30,992 bases of DNA from JACQFK01 sp964619955. Lineage in GTDB: Bacteria > Planctomycetota > MHYJ01 > JACPRB01. Location: assembly GCA_964619955.1 (NCBI GenBank), contig CAZUJF010000055.1:1-30992 (forward strand). Direction: 5' to 3'. The notes under the pieces were generated by a model. It searched no databases and was not told the DNA's origin. It worked only from the letters and a program-made list of their open reading frames with translations. Positions 1 through 5,651 of this stretch are shown here, piece by piece. The translations under genes were made by a program, and so were the position numbers. Every line of letters begins with the position of its first letter. Position 1 is the first letter of the stretch.

Positions 1-110
1 AAGTGTCAACTAAACTATTCGCCTTTTGTGTCTCACTCCGCCCGTCGCGCGACAAGGGCTGGATTCGAGAAGAGCACCTTGAAGGCACCTTGATCGCCAA
101 AGGAGAGTCC
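1..110. other. Upstream region of the selenoprotein operon at the window edge
   Basis: No gene is visible here. The frame of the first selenoprotein stays open to the left of its ATG, but that extension has no ribosome-binding site of its own and would bury a clear lipoprotein signal peptide, so I treat the stretch as upstream DNA. The sequence GTGTCAACT (3-11) recurs in inverted orientation at 1984-1992, just past the operon. A promoter must lie here or to the left, but I cannot assign -35 and -10 boxes with confidence. Confidence 0.4.
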
Positions 111-818
111 ATGAGACCGATCGCCTTCAGTCTTGCGTTCATGACCCTTGCTTTTTCGTGCTCCAAGGAACCCGCTTCATCGCGCGCGTCCAAGGGTGTG
201 GACCAAGAGATGGTCATTAGGGTCGCGGGGATGCAGAAGGGCGAAGGCGGCAAGACCTGAATGGAGTGACCGGACTCCGTGAAAAAGGCCCTGGAAGGGC
301 TGAAGGGTGTGACGAAGGTGGAGATGGACGTGGAGCACGATCTCTTCCGTGTTTCTATCGCGAAGAAGGACTCCCCGACCCAGGAGGCGGTCTTCGCCGT
401 CATCAAGGACCTGAACTACATCCCCAGCGTCGCGCCCGCCGAGAGCTTCCGCATCGCCGCGACGCCCCCCCAATCGGCGGGGGAAGCGCCGGAAGCCGTG
501 CGAAAGGCTCTTGGCAGGGCCAAGGCGAAGAAGAAGCTGGTCCTCGTCGATTTGATGGGAGACAACTGAGCGGCCTGCAAGAGAATGTCCGTGAAGACAT
601 TCGCCGCTTCCGAGGTGAAAAAGCTGATCGACGAGCATTTCGTCTTCATCGAGATCAATGTGGATCAGGAGAAGGAAGCCGCTGCCTGGTTCCAAGGAGA
701 GGCGATCCCCGACGTAAGAATCCTCTCGTCAGAAGGCAAGACACTGGACCGTCTAGTTGGCTTTGAGGAGCCGCAAGCATTTGCGGTGCGGCTCCGGAAA
801 TGGGTTGAGGGTCGATAA
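111..818 (+). CDS. Predicted selenolipoprotein: HMA domain (UxxU) fused to thioredoxin domain (UxxC)
   Basis: Seen: one frame runs from ATG 111 (AGGAG at 101-105) to TAA 816-818, interrupted only by TGA at 258, 267 and 567. Read through, it gives 235 residues with Sec50, Sec53 and Sec153. Residues 1-20 form a lipoprotein signal (lipobox LAFSC). Next is a heavy-metal-associated domain, VIRVAGM then TUMEUPDSVKKALEGLKGV, where UMEU sits exactly where family members have the metal-binding CxxC. Residues from about 140 form a thioredoxin fold: KKLVLVDLMGDNUAACKRM with UAAC in the CxxC position, and a cis-Pro-like AIPDVRIL later. Known: Sec replaces catalytic Cys in many thioredoxin-fold proteins. 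Inferred: a membrane-anchored, extracytoplasmic metal-binding or thiol/selenol redox protein. The first gene of a three-gene operon. Without Sec insertion only a 49-residue peptide would be made. The alternative is a gene broken by three TGA mutations, unlikely because all three hit Cys positions. Confidence 0.85.
287..301 (+). promoter_or_regulatory. Candidate bacterial SECIS hairpin serving UGA 258 and UGA 267
   Basis: GCCCT (288-292) and AGGGC (296-300) form a perfect 5-bp stem closed by the loop GGA (293-295); a G-U pair can extend it. The loop begins 23 nt after UGA 267-269 and 32 nt after UGA 258-260. Published bacterial SECIS rules require roughly 16-37 nt between UGA and the apical loop and a G in the first two loop positions. 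One hairpin can therefore meet the rules for both codons. Confidence 0.65.
583..602 (+). promoter_or_regulatory. Candidate bacterial SECIS hairpin for UGA 567
   Basis: GAATGTC (583-589) pairs perfectly with GACATTC (596-602), a 7-bp stem with the loop CGTGAA (590-595). The loop starts 20 nt after UGA 567-569 and has G in its second position, as the bacterial SECIS consensus asks. It lies inside the coding sequence just after the UAAC motif, where SelB-binding elements sit in bacteria. Confidence 0.7.
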
Positions 819-820
819 GC

Positions 821-1063
821 ATGGCAAAGAACGTCGTCGTCTATTCGTCGCCGACCTGAGGATCGTGCAAAGCCGTGAAGGAGTTCCTCACGGCGAAGGG
901 CGTGCCCTTCACGAACAAGGACGTCACTGCTGACATCGCCGCGTTTGAGGAGATGCAGAAAGCGACGCACGGTGCGACGACAGTCCCGGTGGTCCTCGTC
1001 GACGACGAAGTCATCATGGGGTTTGACCGGACGAAGCTCCAAAAAGCGCTCGCGCTCCAATGA
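821..1063 (+). CDS. Predicted glutaredoxin-like selenoprotein (UGSC active site)
   Basis: Seen: ATG 821 lies 2 nt after the previous stop. The frame is interrupted by TGA 857-859 and ends at TGA 1061-1063, giving 80 residues with Sec13. The N-terminus VVVYSSPTUGSCKAVKEFL has the beta strand, loop and redox-motif pattern of glutaredoxins, with UGSC in place of CxxC. The usual TVP cis-proline motif follows (TTVPVVLVDDEVIMGFD), and the length is right for a short cytosolic glutaredoxin. No signal peptide is visible. A 7-bp SECIS-like hairpin follows the internal UGA. The same codon, UGA, is the terminator at 1061, where no hairpin of comparable quality was found at the right distance. Inferred: a thiol/selenol oxidoreductase working with the neighbouring selenoproteins, perhaps recycling them. 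A broken pseudogene is possible but would not explain the hairpin or the position of the UGA. Confidence 0.85.
872..894 (+). promoter_or_regulatory. Candidate bacterial SECIS hairpin for UGA 857
   Basis: GCCGTGA (872-878) pairs perfectly with TCACGGC (888-894). The 9-nt loop (879-887) has G in its second position and starts 19 nt after UGA 857-859. Spacing, stem length and loop G all fit the bacterial SECIS model. This is the most stable-looking of the four hairpins in the operon. Confidence 0.75.
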
Positions 1064-1416
1064 AAGTTCGCTGCGAAGGCTGTCAAACGGAGATGGAGAT
1101 TCAGGAGTCCACTCCGGACGGCACGACTTTCGATTGTCCGAACTGAGCCGGGATTACCCTCCGGTTCCGTCGGAACCCGCCGCGGCTGGAAACCGTTCCC
1201 CGCGCAAGTTGCCCCCGATCCGGAGAGGTGGTCTTCCTTTCGGAGGACTTGAGACCGGGCGGCCGGAAAACTTTCTCCTGTGGCCACGAGCACACGGCCA
1301 CGTATGAATATGGCGCTTGGGCGCTGGAAGACTCGGGAGACATGTCGATGGGTCAACCAGGCCGGATAACCCAAACTCGCCTGCTTGATCGTACCCTCGT
1401 CGAACATCTCCGCTAG
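1060..1416 (+). CDS. Predicted zinc-ribbon-like selenoprotein (CxxC...CxxU)
   Basis: Seen: ATG 1060 overlaps the previous stop (ATGA). The frame is interrupted once, by TGA 1144-1146, and ends at TAG 1414-1416, giving 118 residues with Sec29. The N-terminus MKVRCEGCQTEMEI then FDCPNU has the spacing C5-x2-C8-x17-C26-x2-U29, a zinc-ribbon pattern whose fourth cysteine is Sec. A perfect 6-bp hairpin follows at SECIS distance. The rest contains another Cys and a SCGHEH motif that could bind metal, but I recognise no family. Inferred: a small cytosolic metal-binding or redox protein translated in coupling with the glutaredoxin. The alternative is a 28-residue peptide ending at the UGA, with the following 90 open codons being chance. 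The hairpin and the CPNU context argue against that, but this is the least certain of the three. Confidence 0.65.
1163..1177 (+). promoter_or_regulatory. Candidate bacterial SECIS hairpin for UGA 1144
   Basis: GGTTCC (1163-1168) pairs perfectly with GGAACC (1172-1177) around the loop GTC. The loop starts 22 nt after UGA 1144-1146 and has G first. The spacing matches the other hairpins of the operon (19-23 nt to the nearest UGA). Confidence 0.65.
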
Positions 1417-1432
1417 ATTCTACCCCATCGGG

Positions 1433-1459
1433 CCCCGCGCCCTTCGGGCGCGGGGGTTT
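1433..1459 (+). terminator. Hairpin terminator after the selenoprotein operon
   Basis: A perfect 10-bp GC stem (1433-1442 with 1446-1455, loop TTC) begins 16 nt after the last stop codon and is followed by G then only three T residues. It is strong as a hairpin but has a poor U-tract, so termination may be partial or bidirectional. Confidence 0.6.
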
Positions 1460-1572
1460 GGCCTGGGGGGTGGGCGGGTTTCTCCGGCTTCCACTCTCCT
1501 CCTCATGGTAACATTGAACCGGTTTGAACGCCTTAAGCCCTCGGTGGAGGAGGGGCGCCGCCGCGCGAGAGG

Positions 1573-1836
1573 ATGGAGCTTTCGCTGATCCGCCTCCGGG
1601 GGCGCGGAAAGCTGGGAGAGAGGGAAACGGTCGTGCTGGAGCGCGGCACGGGCAAGGACCGGGTCGACCGCTTCGAGCTTCTTTGGATCGACGCCAGCCG
1701 CTTCGTCCTGCTGAAGCGGGTGTCGGTCGACGTGGGGGCGGAGCCGAAGTACACGGGGCGGCTGGAAGATGCCTTTTCCGGGTATGTCTTCGACGAGCCC
1801 ATGGATCCCGCGACGTTCGTCTTCCCAAAGGAGTGA
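1573..1836 (+). CDS. Small hypothetical protein, possible LolA-like C-terminal fragment
   Basis: An 87-codon ORF from ATG 1573 to TGA 1834-1836, with a weak purine-rich stretch (gagagg) before the start. In-frame stops at 1525 and 1534 prevent a long upstream extension. The stretch FELLWIDASRFVLLKRVSVD followed by a final DPATFVFPKE recalls the last strands of LolA-like outer-membrane lipoprotein carriers (an 'LWID...LPLRR...F.FP' pattern). If so, most of the domain is missing and this is a remnant rather than an intact gene. No signal peptide is present. Between 1456 and 1572 nothing else is apparent. Confidence 0.4.
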   Translation: MELSLIRLRGRGKLGERETVVLERGTGKDRVDRFELLWIDASRFVLLKRVSVDVGAEPKYTGRLEDAFSGYVFDEPMDPATFVFPKE

Positions 1837-1860
1837 GGTCCCAGCGCCGGCTATGGATCC

Positions 1861-1886
1861 AGCCCCCCTCCGGGGGGGGGGGCGCT
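1861..1886. other. C6/G11 homopolymer tract, weak terminator-like
   Basis: Six C (1863-1868) are followed after TCC by a run of eleven G (1872-1882). It can fold into a hairpin 25 nt after the small ORF stops, but there is no T-tract. The G run is also a spot where read or assembly length errors are likely. Confidence 0.3.
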
Positions 1887-1949
1887 GTACGCCATGTGAA
1901 GCCAATCCATCCTTTTTTGAGTCAAACAATCCAGAACATCAATCGCATA

Positions 1950-1973
1950 CTAAGATCATTCGTTTAATCTTAG
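1950..1973. repeat. Inverted repeat CTAAGAT / ATCTTAG
   Basis: CTAAGAT (1950-1956) and ATCTTAG (1967-1973) are perfect inverted copies 10 nt apart in an AT-rich stretch. The half-site AAGATCA (1952-1958) recurs at 1993-1999 inside the second inverted repeat, so both may be bound by one regulator. Confidence 0.5.
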
Positions 1974-1985
1974 CATTTAAATAAG

Positions 1986-2016
1986 TTGACACAAGATCAG
2001 CGCTCTGATCTTATAT
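1986..2016 (+). promoter_or_regulatory. Promoter of the ATPase gene with embedded palindromic operator
   Basis: TTGACA (1986-1991) is a perfect -35 box. Possible -10 boxes are TCTTAT (2009-2014, 17-nt spacer) or TTATAT (2011-2016, 19-nt spacer). Between them lies the 8-bp perfect inverted repeat AAGATCAG / CTGATCTT (1993-2000, 2005-2012), an ideal site for a repressor to block polymerase. The GTG start at 2023 is 6-8 nt after the -10, so the mRNA would be essentially leaderless. No Shine-Dalgarno sequence is present. Confidence 0.6.
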
Positions 2017-2022
2017 CGATTA

Positions 2023-3474
2023 GTGAGGCAAATACCCAAAGACCAGGTACTTAAGCGCCTAAGAACCGAGAATCCCTGGTGGAATTCGCCGGGCGAGATC
2101 GACGCCGGCTATCGGACCCTCAGACCTCGTGCCTATTTCGATCTCCTGCTACCGTTGGCCCGGATGACCGAGGTGCGTAGGGCGGTCATTCTCCTTGGAC
2201 CTCGCCGAGTCGGCAAGACCGTCCTGATCCACCACATCATTCAAGAGTTGATCAAGACGAAGGTGGACCCCAGGCTGATCTGCTACATCTCGATCGACAA
2301 TCCCATTTACACGGGTTGCAGTCTGGAGGAACTTCTCCAGGACTGCAAGGAAGCCAGCGACACCTTGCCTTTGCGTTCGCAGCGATATCTCTTCATCGAT
2401 GAGATTCAATACCTGCGCGATTGGGAAGTGCACCTGAAATCCCTTGTGGACTCGCACGCCGACGTGAAAATCCTGGCCTCGGGATCGGCCGCAGCGGCTC
2501 TTCGGCTCAAGAGTCATGAATCCGGAGCCGGCAGGTTCACGGAGTTCCTGCTTCCCCCGCTCACGTTCCACGAATACATAGACCTTCTGGGCGCCCACGG
2601 CCTGTTTCAAGACGATTCCGAGGTCCGCAAAGAAGGGGGCCCCTGGATTCGATCCCCGCACATCGACGAGCTGAACGACCGATTCGTTCACTACCTCAAC
2701 TTTGGAGGCTACCCGGAGGTCCTCTTCTCCCCCGAGATACAGGCCGACCCCGGGCGCTTCATCAAGGGAGACATCATCGACAAGGTGCTCCTCAGAGATC
2801 TCCCCGGCTTGTACGGCATCCAGGATATTCAGGAGCTGAACTATCTCTTTACCACGCTCGCGTTCAACACCGCTCAAGAAGTCTCTCTGGAAGCCATTTC
2901 AAAGAACTCCGGCGTGGCGAAGAACACCATCAAACGTTACATCGAGTACCTTGAAGCGGCTTTCCTGCTCAAGACGGTCCATCGGATCGATCGCACCGGG
3001 AAGCGCTTCCAAAGGGCGAACTTCTTCAAGGTCTACCTCACGAACCCTTCGATCCGAGCGGCGCTCTTCGCCCCGCTGACGAAGGATGACGAAGCGCTCG
3101 GTCCAATGGCTGAGACCGGGATCTTCTCCCAATGGTTTCATGCCCGAACCCAGCTGCACTACGCCAGATGGGATCAAGGCGAGGTGGATATCGTGAATCT
3201 GGACGAAAAGCACCGGCCGTCGTGGGCCGTGGAGGTGAAGTGGTCCGATCGATACGTCGACAAGCCGGCCGAGCTCCGAAGCTTGCTTCAGTTCTGCGAA
3301 ACCAACAAACTGAAGCAAGTGACCGTCACCAGCCGAACCGTGGACAGTATTCGCGTCGTCAACGGAATCACGCTTGAGTTCATTCCCGCAGCCACCTATT
3401 GCTACACGGTGGGGCGCAATCTCGTCCGGGCGAAACAGCTCCTTACGGCGCGTCATTCCGCGCCAAATACCTGA
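2023..3474 (+). CDS. AAA-type ATPase, DUF4143 family
   Basis: 483 residues from GTG 2023. Seen: Walker A GPRRVGKT at residues 59-66, Walker B YLFIDEI at 122-128, a helix-turn-helix-like segment (SLEAISKNSGVAKNTIKRYI) in the C-terminal half, then EVDIV (387) and AVEVKW (403), a D-x14-E-x-K arrangement like that of PD-(D/E)xK nuclease folds. This order is typical of the large DUF4143 ATPase family, often found in variable genome regions, whose cellular role is largely unknown. Inferred: a cytosolic ATPase, perhaps regulated through the palindrome in its promoter. Base composition and codon choice are less GC-rich than in the genes after 3500, which suggests transfer. The stop is 22 nt from the next start, so co-transcription is possible. 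Confidence 0.85.
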   Translation: MRQIPKDQVLKRLRTENPWWNSPGEIDAGYRTLRPRAYFDLLLPLARMTEVRRAVILLGPRRVGKTVLIHHIIQELIKTKVDPRLICYISIDNPIYTGCSLEELLQDCKEASDTLPLRSQRYLFIDEIQYLRDWEVHLKSLVDSHADVKILASGSAAAALRLKSHESGAGRFTEFLLPPLTFHEYIDLLGAHGLFQDDSEVRKEGGPWIRSPHIDELNDRFVHYLNFGGYPEVLFSPEIQADPGRFIKGDIIDKVLLRDLPGLYGIQDIQELNYLFTTLAFNTAQEVSLEAISKNSGVAKNTIKRYIEYLEAAFLLKTVHRIDRTGKRFQRANFFKVYLTNPSIRAALFAPLTKDDEALGPMAETGIFSQWFHARTQLHYARWDQGEVDIVNLDEKHRPSWAVEVKWSDRYVDKPAELRSLLQFCETNKLKQVTVTSRTVDSIRVVNGITLEFIPAATYCYTVGRNLVRAKQLLTARHSAPNT

Positions 3475-3496
3475 CCCAGGCTTCCCAGGAGGATTC

Positions 3497-4528
3497 ATGC
3501 AGCTCAGGTTCACGATCTACAATTGCGGCACCGGCTCGAACCGGAACAGCGGCGACGTCATCGGCCAGCTCAACAACGAAACCGTCTCGCTTCACATGAT
3601 CAACGACGGGCCCGGAGGCGGAGGCCCCTCGGGGAACCCCGGGGGCGCCTTCACGATCACCGGGCTGATCGGCGGTGTCGGCGTGGACGCCAACGTCGCC
3701 CACGCCGTGGCGGAGGTCAAGCGCCGCAAGACCGTCGGCAGCATGGTCCTCAACATGTGCGGCTGGAGCCGGGGCGGCGTCACGTGCTTCAAGATCGCCC
3801 AGGCCTTGTACGCCGAGGCGGACACCCGCGACGTCGCCGTGAACATCTTCGCCATCGACCCCGTCCCGGGCGGCTCCGGATTCAACAACCACATGTGGCG
3901 GTCCATCGACCTGAAGCCCAACGTCCGCACCTGCCAGGTGATCCTCTCGCAGCACGACCGGCGCAGCCTCTTCGCCCCGTACATCCCCCCGCTGCATTCG
4001 CAGTTCACGGACATCGACATCATGCCGGGGGACCACAGCACGCTCGTCGAACCCAAGGGGTCGCGCCGGGCCGCCTACGAAATCGTCAAGGACCGGGCCC
4101 GCAAGTTCCTCGGGTCCCACGGCACGGTCTTCGGCGGGGCGCCGCTCCTCTCGTCGATGCAGGTTCTTGAGAAGTACGCGGAGATCGCCGAGCAATTCGA
4201 CGATTACGCCCGCTTTGCGAGCGGGGCGTCCAGCAAGTCGGCCAAACGCTTCGAGGGCACCCGGCCGTTGCGGGACGTGAACCGCAAGGTGATGGGGCAG
4301 ATGCTGCCGGTCAAACCCGCCTTCTTCCTGAGCGAACACCACCGGGAGACCTGCCGGTCCCTCTACCCGCAGATCACGAACGAGATCGAGCGGGATCCCA
4401 AGGAGGCCTTTCAGGATGCCACGCGGCCCCGCTGGATGCCGGAATTCGACCAGATGGTCGAGGCGGCGCCCCGCCACTCCCATATGACGCTGTTCTACAT
4501 CATCGGGTGCGAGGCCAAACGCCGATGA
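3497..4528 (+). CDS. Predicted alpha/beta hydrolase, DUF2235/Tle-like
   Basis: 343 residues from ATG 3497, preceded by AGGAGG (3488-3493). The open frame extends further left but overlaps the ATPase and has no good start. Seen: the nucleophile-elbow motif GWSRGG with Ser91, followed by AIDPV (Asp121) and PGDHS (His180), in the order of a Ser-Asp-His triad. GxSRG is characteristic of DUF2235-type lipases, which include the Tle phospholipase effectors of type VI secretion. No signal peptide is visible. The C-terminal third (about 215-343) is helical and unrecognised. The gene overlaps the following lipoprotein gene by 4 nt (ATGA). Inferred: an esterase or phospholipase; substrate unknown. Confidence 0.65.
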   Translation: MQLRFTIYNCGTGSNRNSGDVIGQLNNETVSLHMINDGPGGGGPSGNPGGAFTITGLIGGVGVDANVAHAVAEVKRRKTVGSMVLNMCGWSRGGVTCFKIAQALYAEADTRDVAVNIFAIDPVPGGSGFNNHMWRSIDLKPNVRTCQVILSQHDRRSLFAPYIPPLHSQFTDIDIMPGDHSTLVEPKGSRRAAYEIVKDRARKFLGSHGTVFGGAPLLSSMQVLEKYAEIAEQFDDYARFASGASSKSAKRFEGTRPLRDVNRKVMGQMLPVKPAFFLSEHHRETCRSLYPQITNEIERDPKEAFQDATRPRWMPEFDQMVEAAPRHSHMTLFYIIGCEAKRR

Positions 4529-5577
4529 TCCCCGCGGGGCTCCGGAGTCGCCTCGCGCCGGCCTTCCTCCTGCTCCTCCTAGCCGCTTGCGGGGCCGCCG
4601 GACCCGGAGCCGCCTGGCGCGAACGCCTCCGGGACCTTCGCCCCGGCAGCTCCCGCCGCGAGGTCGAGGACCTCCTCGAGTCCCTCGTCCGGGCCGATCC
4701 GCACCGTCCCCGCCTCCTCCGCGGCGCCCCCACCGGCCCCCTCCCGCCCGCCGACGTCTACGCCCTCGACGACGACGCCGCCCTCCGCGCGGCCTGGGGC
4801 CCCTCCGGCCTCCGCTCCGCCGACGTCGTCGTCTTCTCCTCGCTCCGGGACCGGACCGGAGCCGCCGACTTCGACGCCGTCGCCGCGATCCACCGTTCGC
4901 CGAGCGCCCAGGGCGGACTCGCCTTCGATCCCGTCCCCCTCATCCGCGCCGTCAACACGCTCCACGCGCTGGGCCGCGAGCGGACCCTCTCGGCGATCCG
5001 CGCCTACGCGGCGCTCGCGGCGTCGATGGACGCCGAGGAGATCCGGACCTACGCCGTCGACCCCTCGCGGATCCTGCCCCTCCTCCGGCTGCTCTTCGAG
5101 CCGCCCGGCGGCGAGCCGGGCGACGTGGGGCTCGGCCGCCCGGATCTCGCCGCGCCCGGATCGGAGCACTGGCCGTGCTTTCCGATGATCCTGGTCTACG
5201 ACGTGCCGTTCATGATCGTGAGCGGCTACGATCCGGTCCCGCCCGTCCCCGGCCCCCTGCGGCTCCCCGCGGGCCCGATGCGGGACGCGCCGCTCGCGCC
5301 GTCGGCGACGCCCCTGGAGGCGGCGGACGCGCTCACGGAATCGGAGGCGTGGCGGGCGCTGCGCCTGGGTCCGGGCGATTACGGCCGGAAGCGCTGGCTG
5401 GTCCGGCGCCAGGCGCTGGCGGCGGCGGCCGGGGGGTTCACGCCACGCGCGGACGAGGGCGGGTCCGACTGCTGCGCGGACCTCTCGGAGACGCAGTGGC
5501 GCGCGATGCTCGCCCGCTCGAACGAGGCCGGCCTCGTCTGGAGCGCCGAGCGGCAGGACTTCATCGCCGGCCGCTGA
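4525..5577 (+). CDS. Lipoprotein with BamE/SmpA-like N-terminal segment, unknown function
   Basis: 350 residues from ATG 4525, translationally coupled to the hydrolase by ATGA. A GTG at 4507 is in frame but would place extra residues before the signal peptide. Seen: a lipoprotein signal (LLLLLAAC, Cys about residue 22), then LRPGSSRREVEDLLE and a later YALDDDAALRAAW, a pattern resembling the short BamE/SmpA fold in which a 'lRpGmsreeV' helix precedes a 'Y.LdDg..l' strand. Nothing recognisable follows, apart from CCADLSETQWRAML near the end. Inferred: a membrane-anchored periplasmic protein. Its coupling to a Tle-like hydrolase recalls effector-immunity pairs, but the immunity role is speculation. 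Confidence 0.7.
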   Translation: MIPAGLRSRLAPAFLLLLLAACGAAGPGAAWRERLRDLRPGSSRREVEDLLESLVRADPHRPRLLRGAPTGPLPPADVYALDDDAALRAAWGPSGLRSADVVVFSSLRDRTGAADFDAVAAIHRSPSAQGGLAFDPVPLIRAVNTLHALGRERTLSAIRAYAALAASMDAEEIRTYAVDPSRILPLLRLLFEPPGGEPGDVGLGRPDLAAPGSEHWPCFPMILVYDVPFMIVSGYDPVPPVPGPLRLPAGPMRDAPLAPSATPLEAADALTESEAWRALRLGPGDYGRKRWLVRRQALAAAAGGFTPRADEGGSDCCADLSETQWRAMLARSNEAGLVWSAERQDFIAGR

Positions 5578-5617
5578 ACCGGAAGGCTTTCTCCGCCGGC
5601 TCCTTCCCCGGCCGTGC

Positions 5618-5636
5618 TACAATTGACCCGGTTAAT
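5618..5636 (+). promoter_or_regulatory. -10 element and CGGTTAAT site before the beta-helix gene
   Basis: TACAAT (5618-5623) is a good -10 box, but I see no convincing -35. CGGTTAAT (5629-5636) lies right after it, at the expected transcription start. The same octamer occurs on the minus strand at 14993-14986, before the Gfo/Idh operon. Confidence 0.45.
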
Positions 5637-5651
5637 CGGTCTCTTGCTCCC

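Noticed and set aside
111..1416. Five small separate genes split at the TGA codons, or a pseudogene cluster
   Set aside because: The pieces share one frame per gene, lack starts and ribosome-binding sites of their own, and break only at Cys positions followed by SECIS-like hairpins.
111..1416. UGA recoded as Trp or Gly (alternative genetic code)
   Set aside because: TGA ends many other genes in the window, for example dnaA's FHA neighbour and the methyltransferase, and Trp or Gly does not suit the redox and metal sites.
4587..5651. Upstream extension of the GH28-like frame
   Set aside because: Arg/Pro-rich shadow of the lipoprotein gene; the signal peptide begins at 5652.
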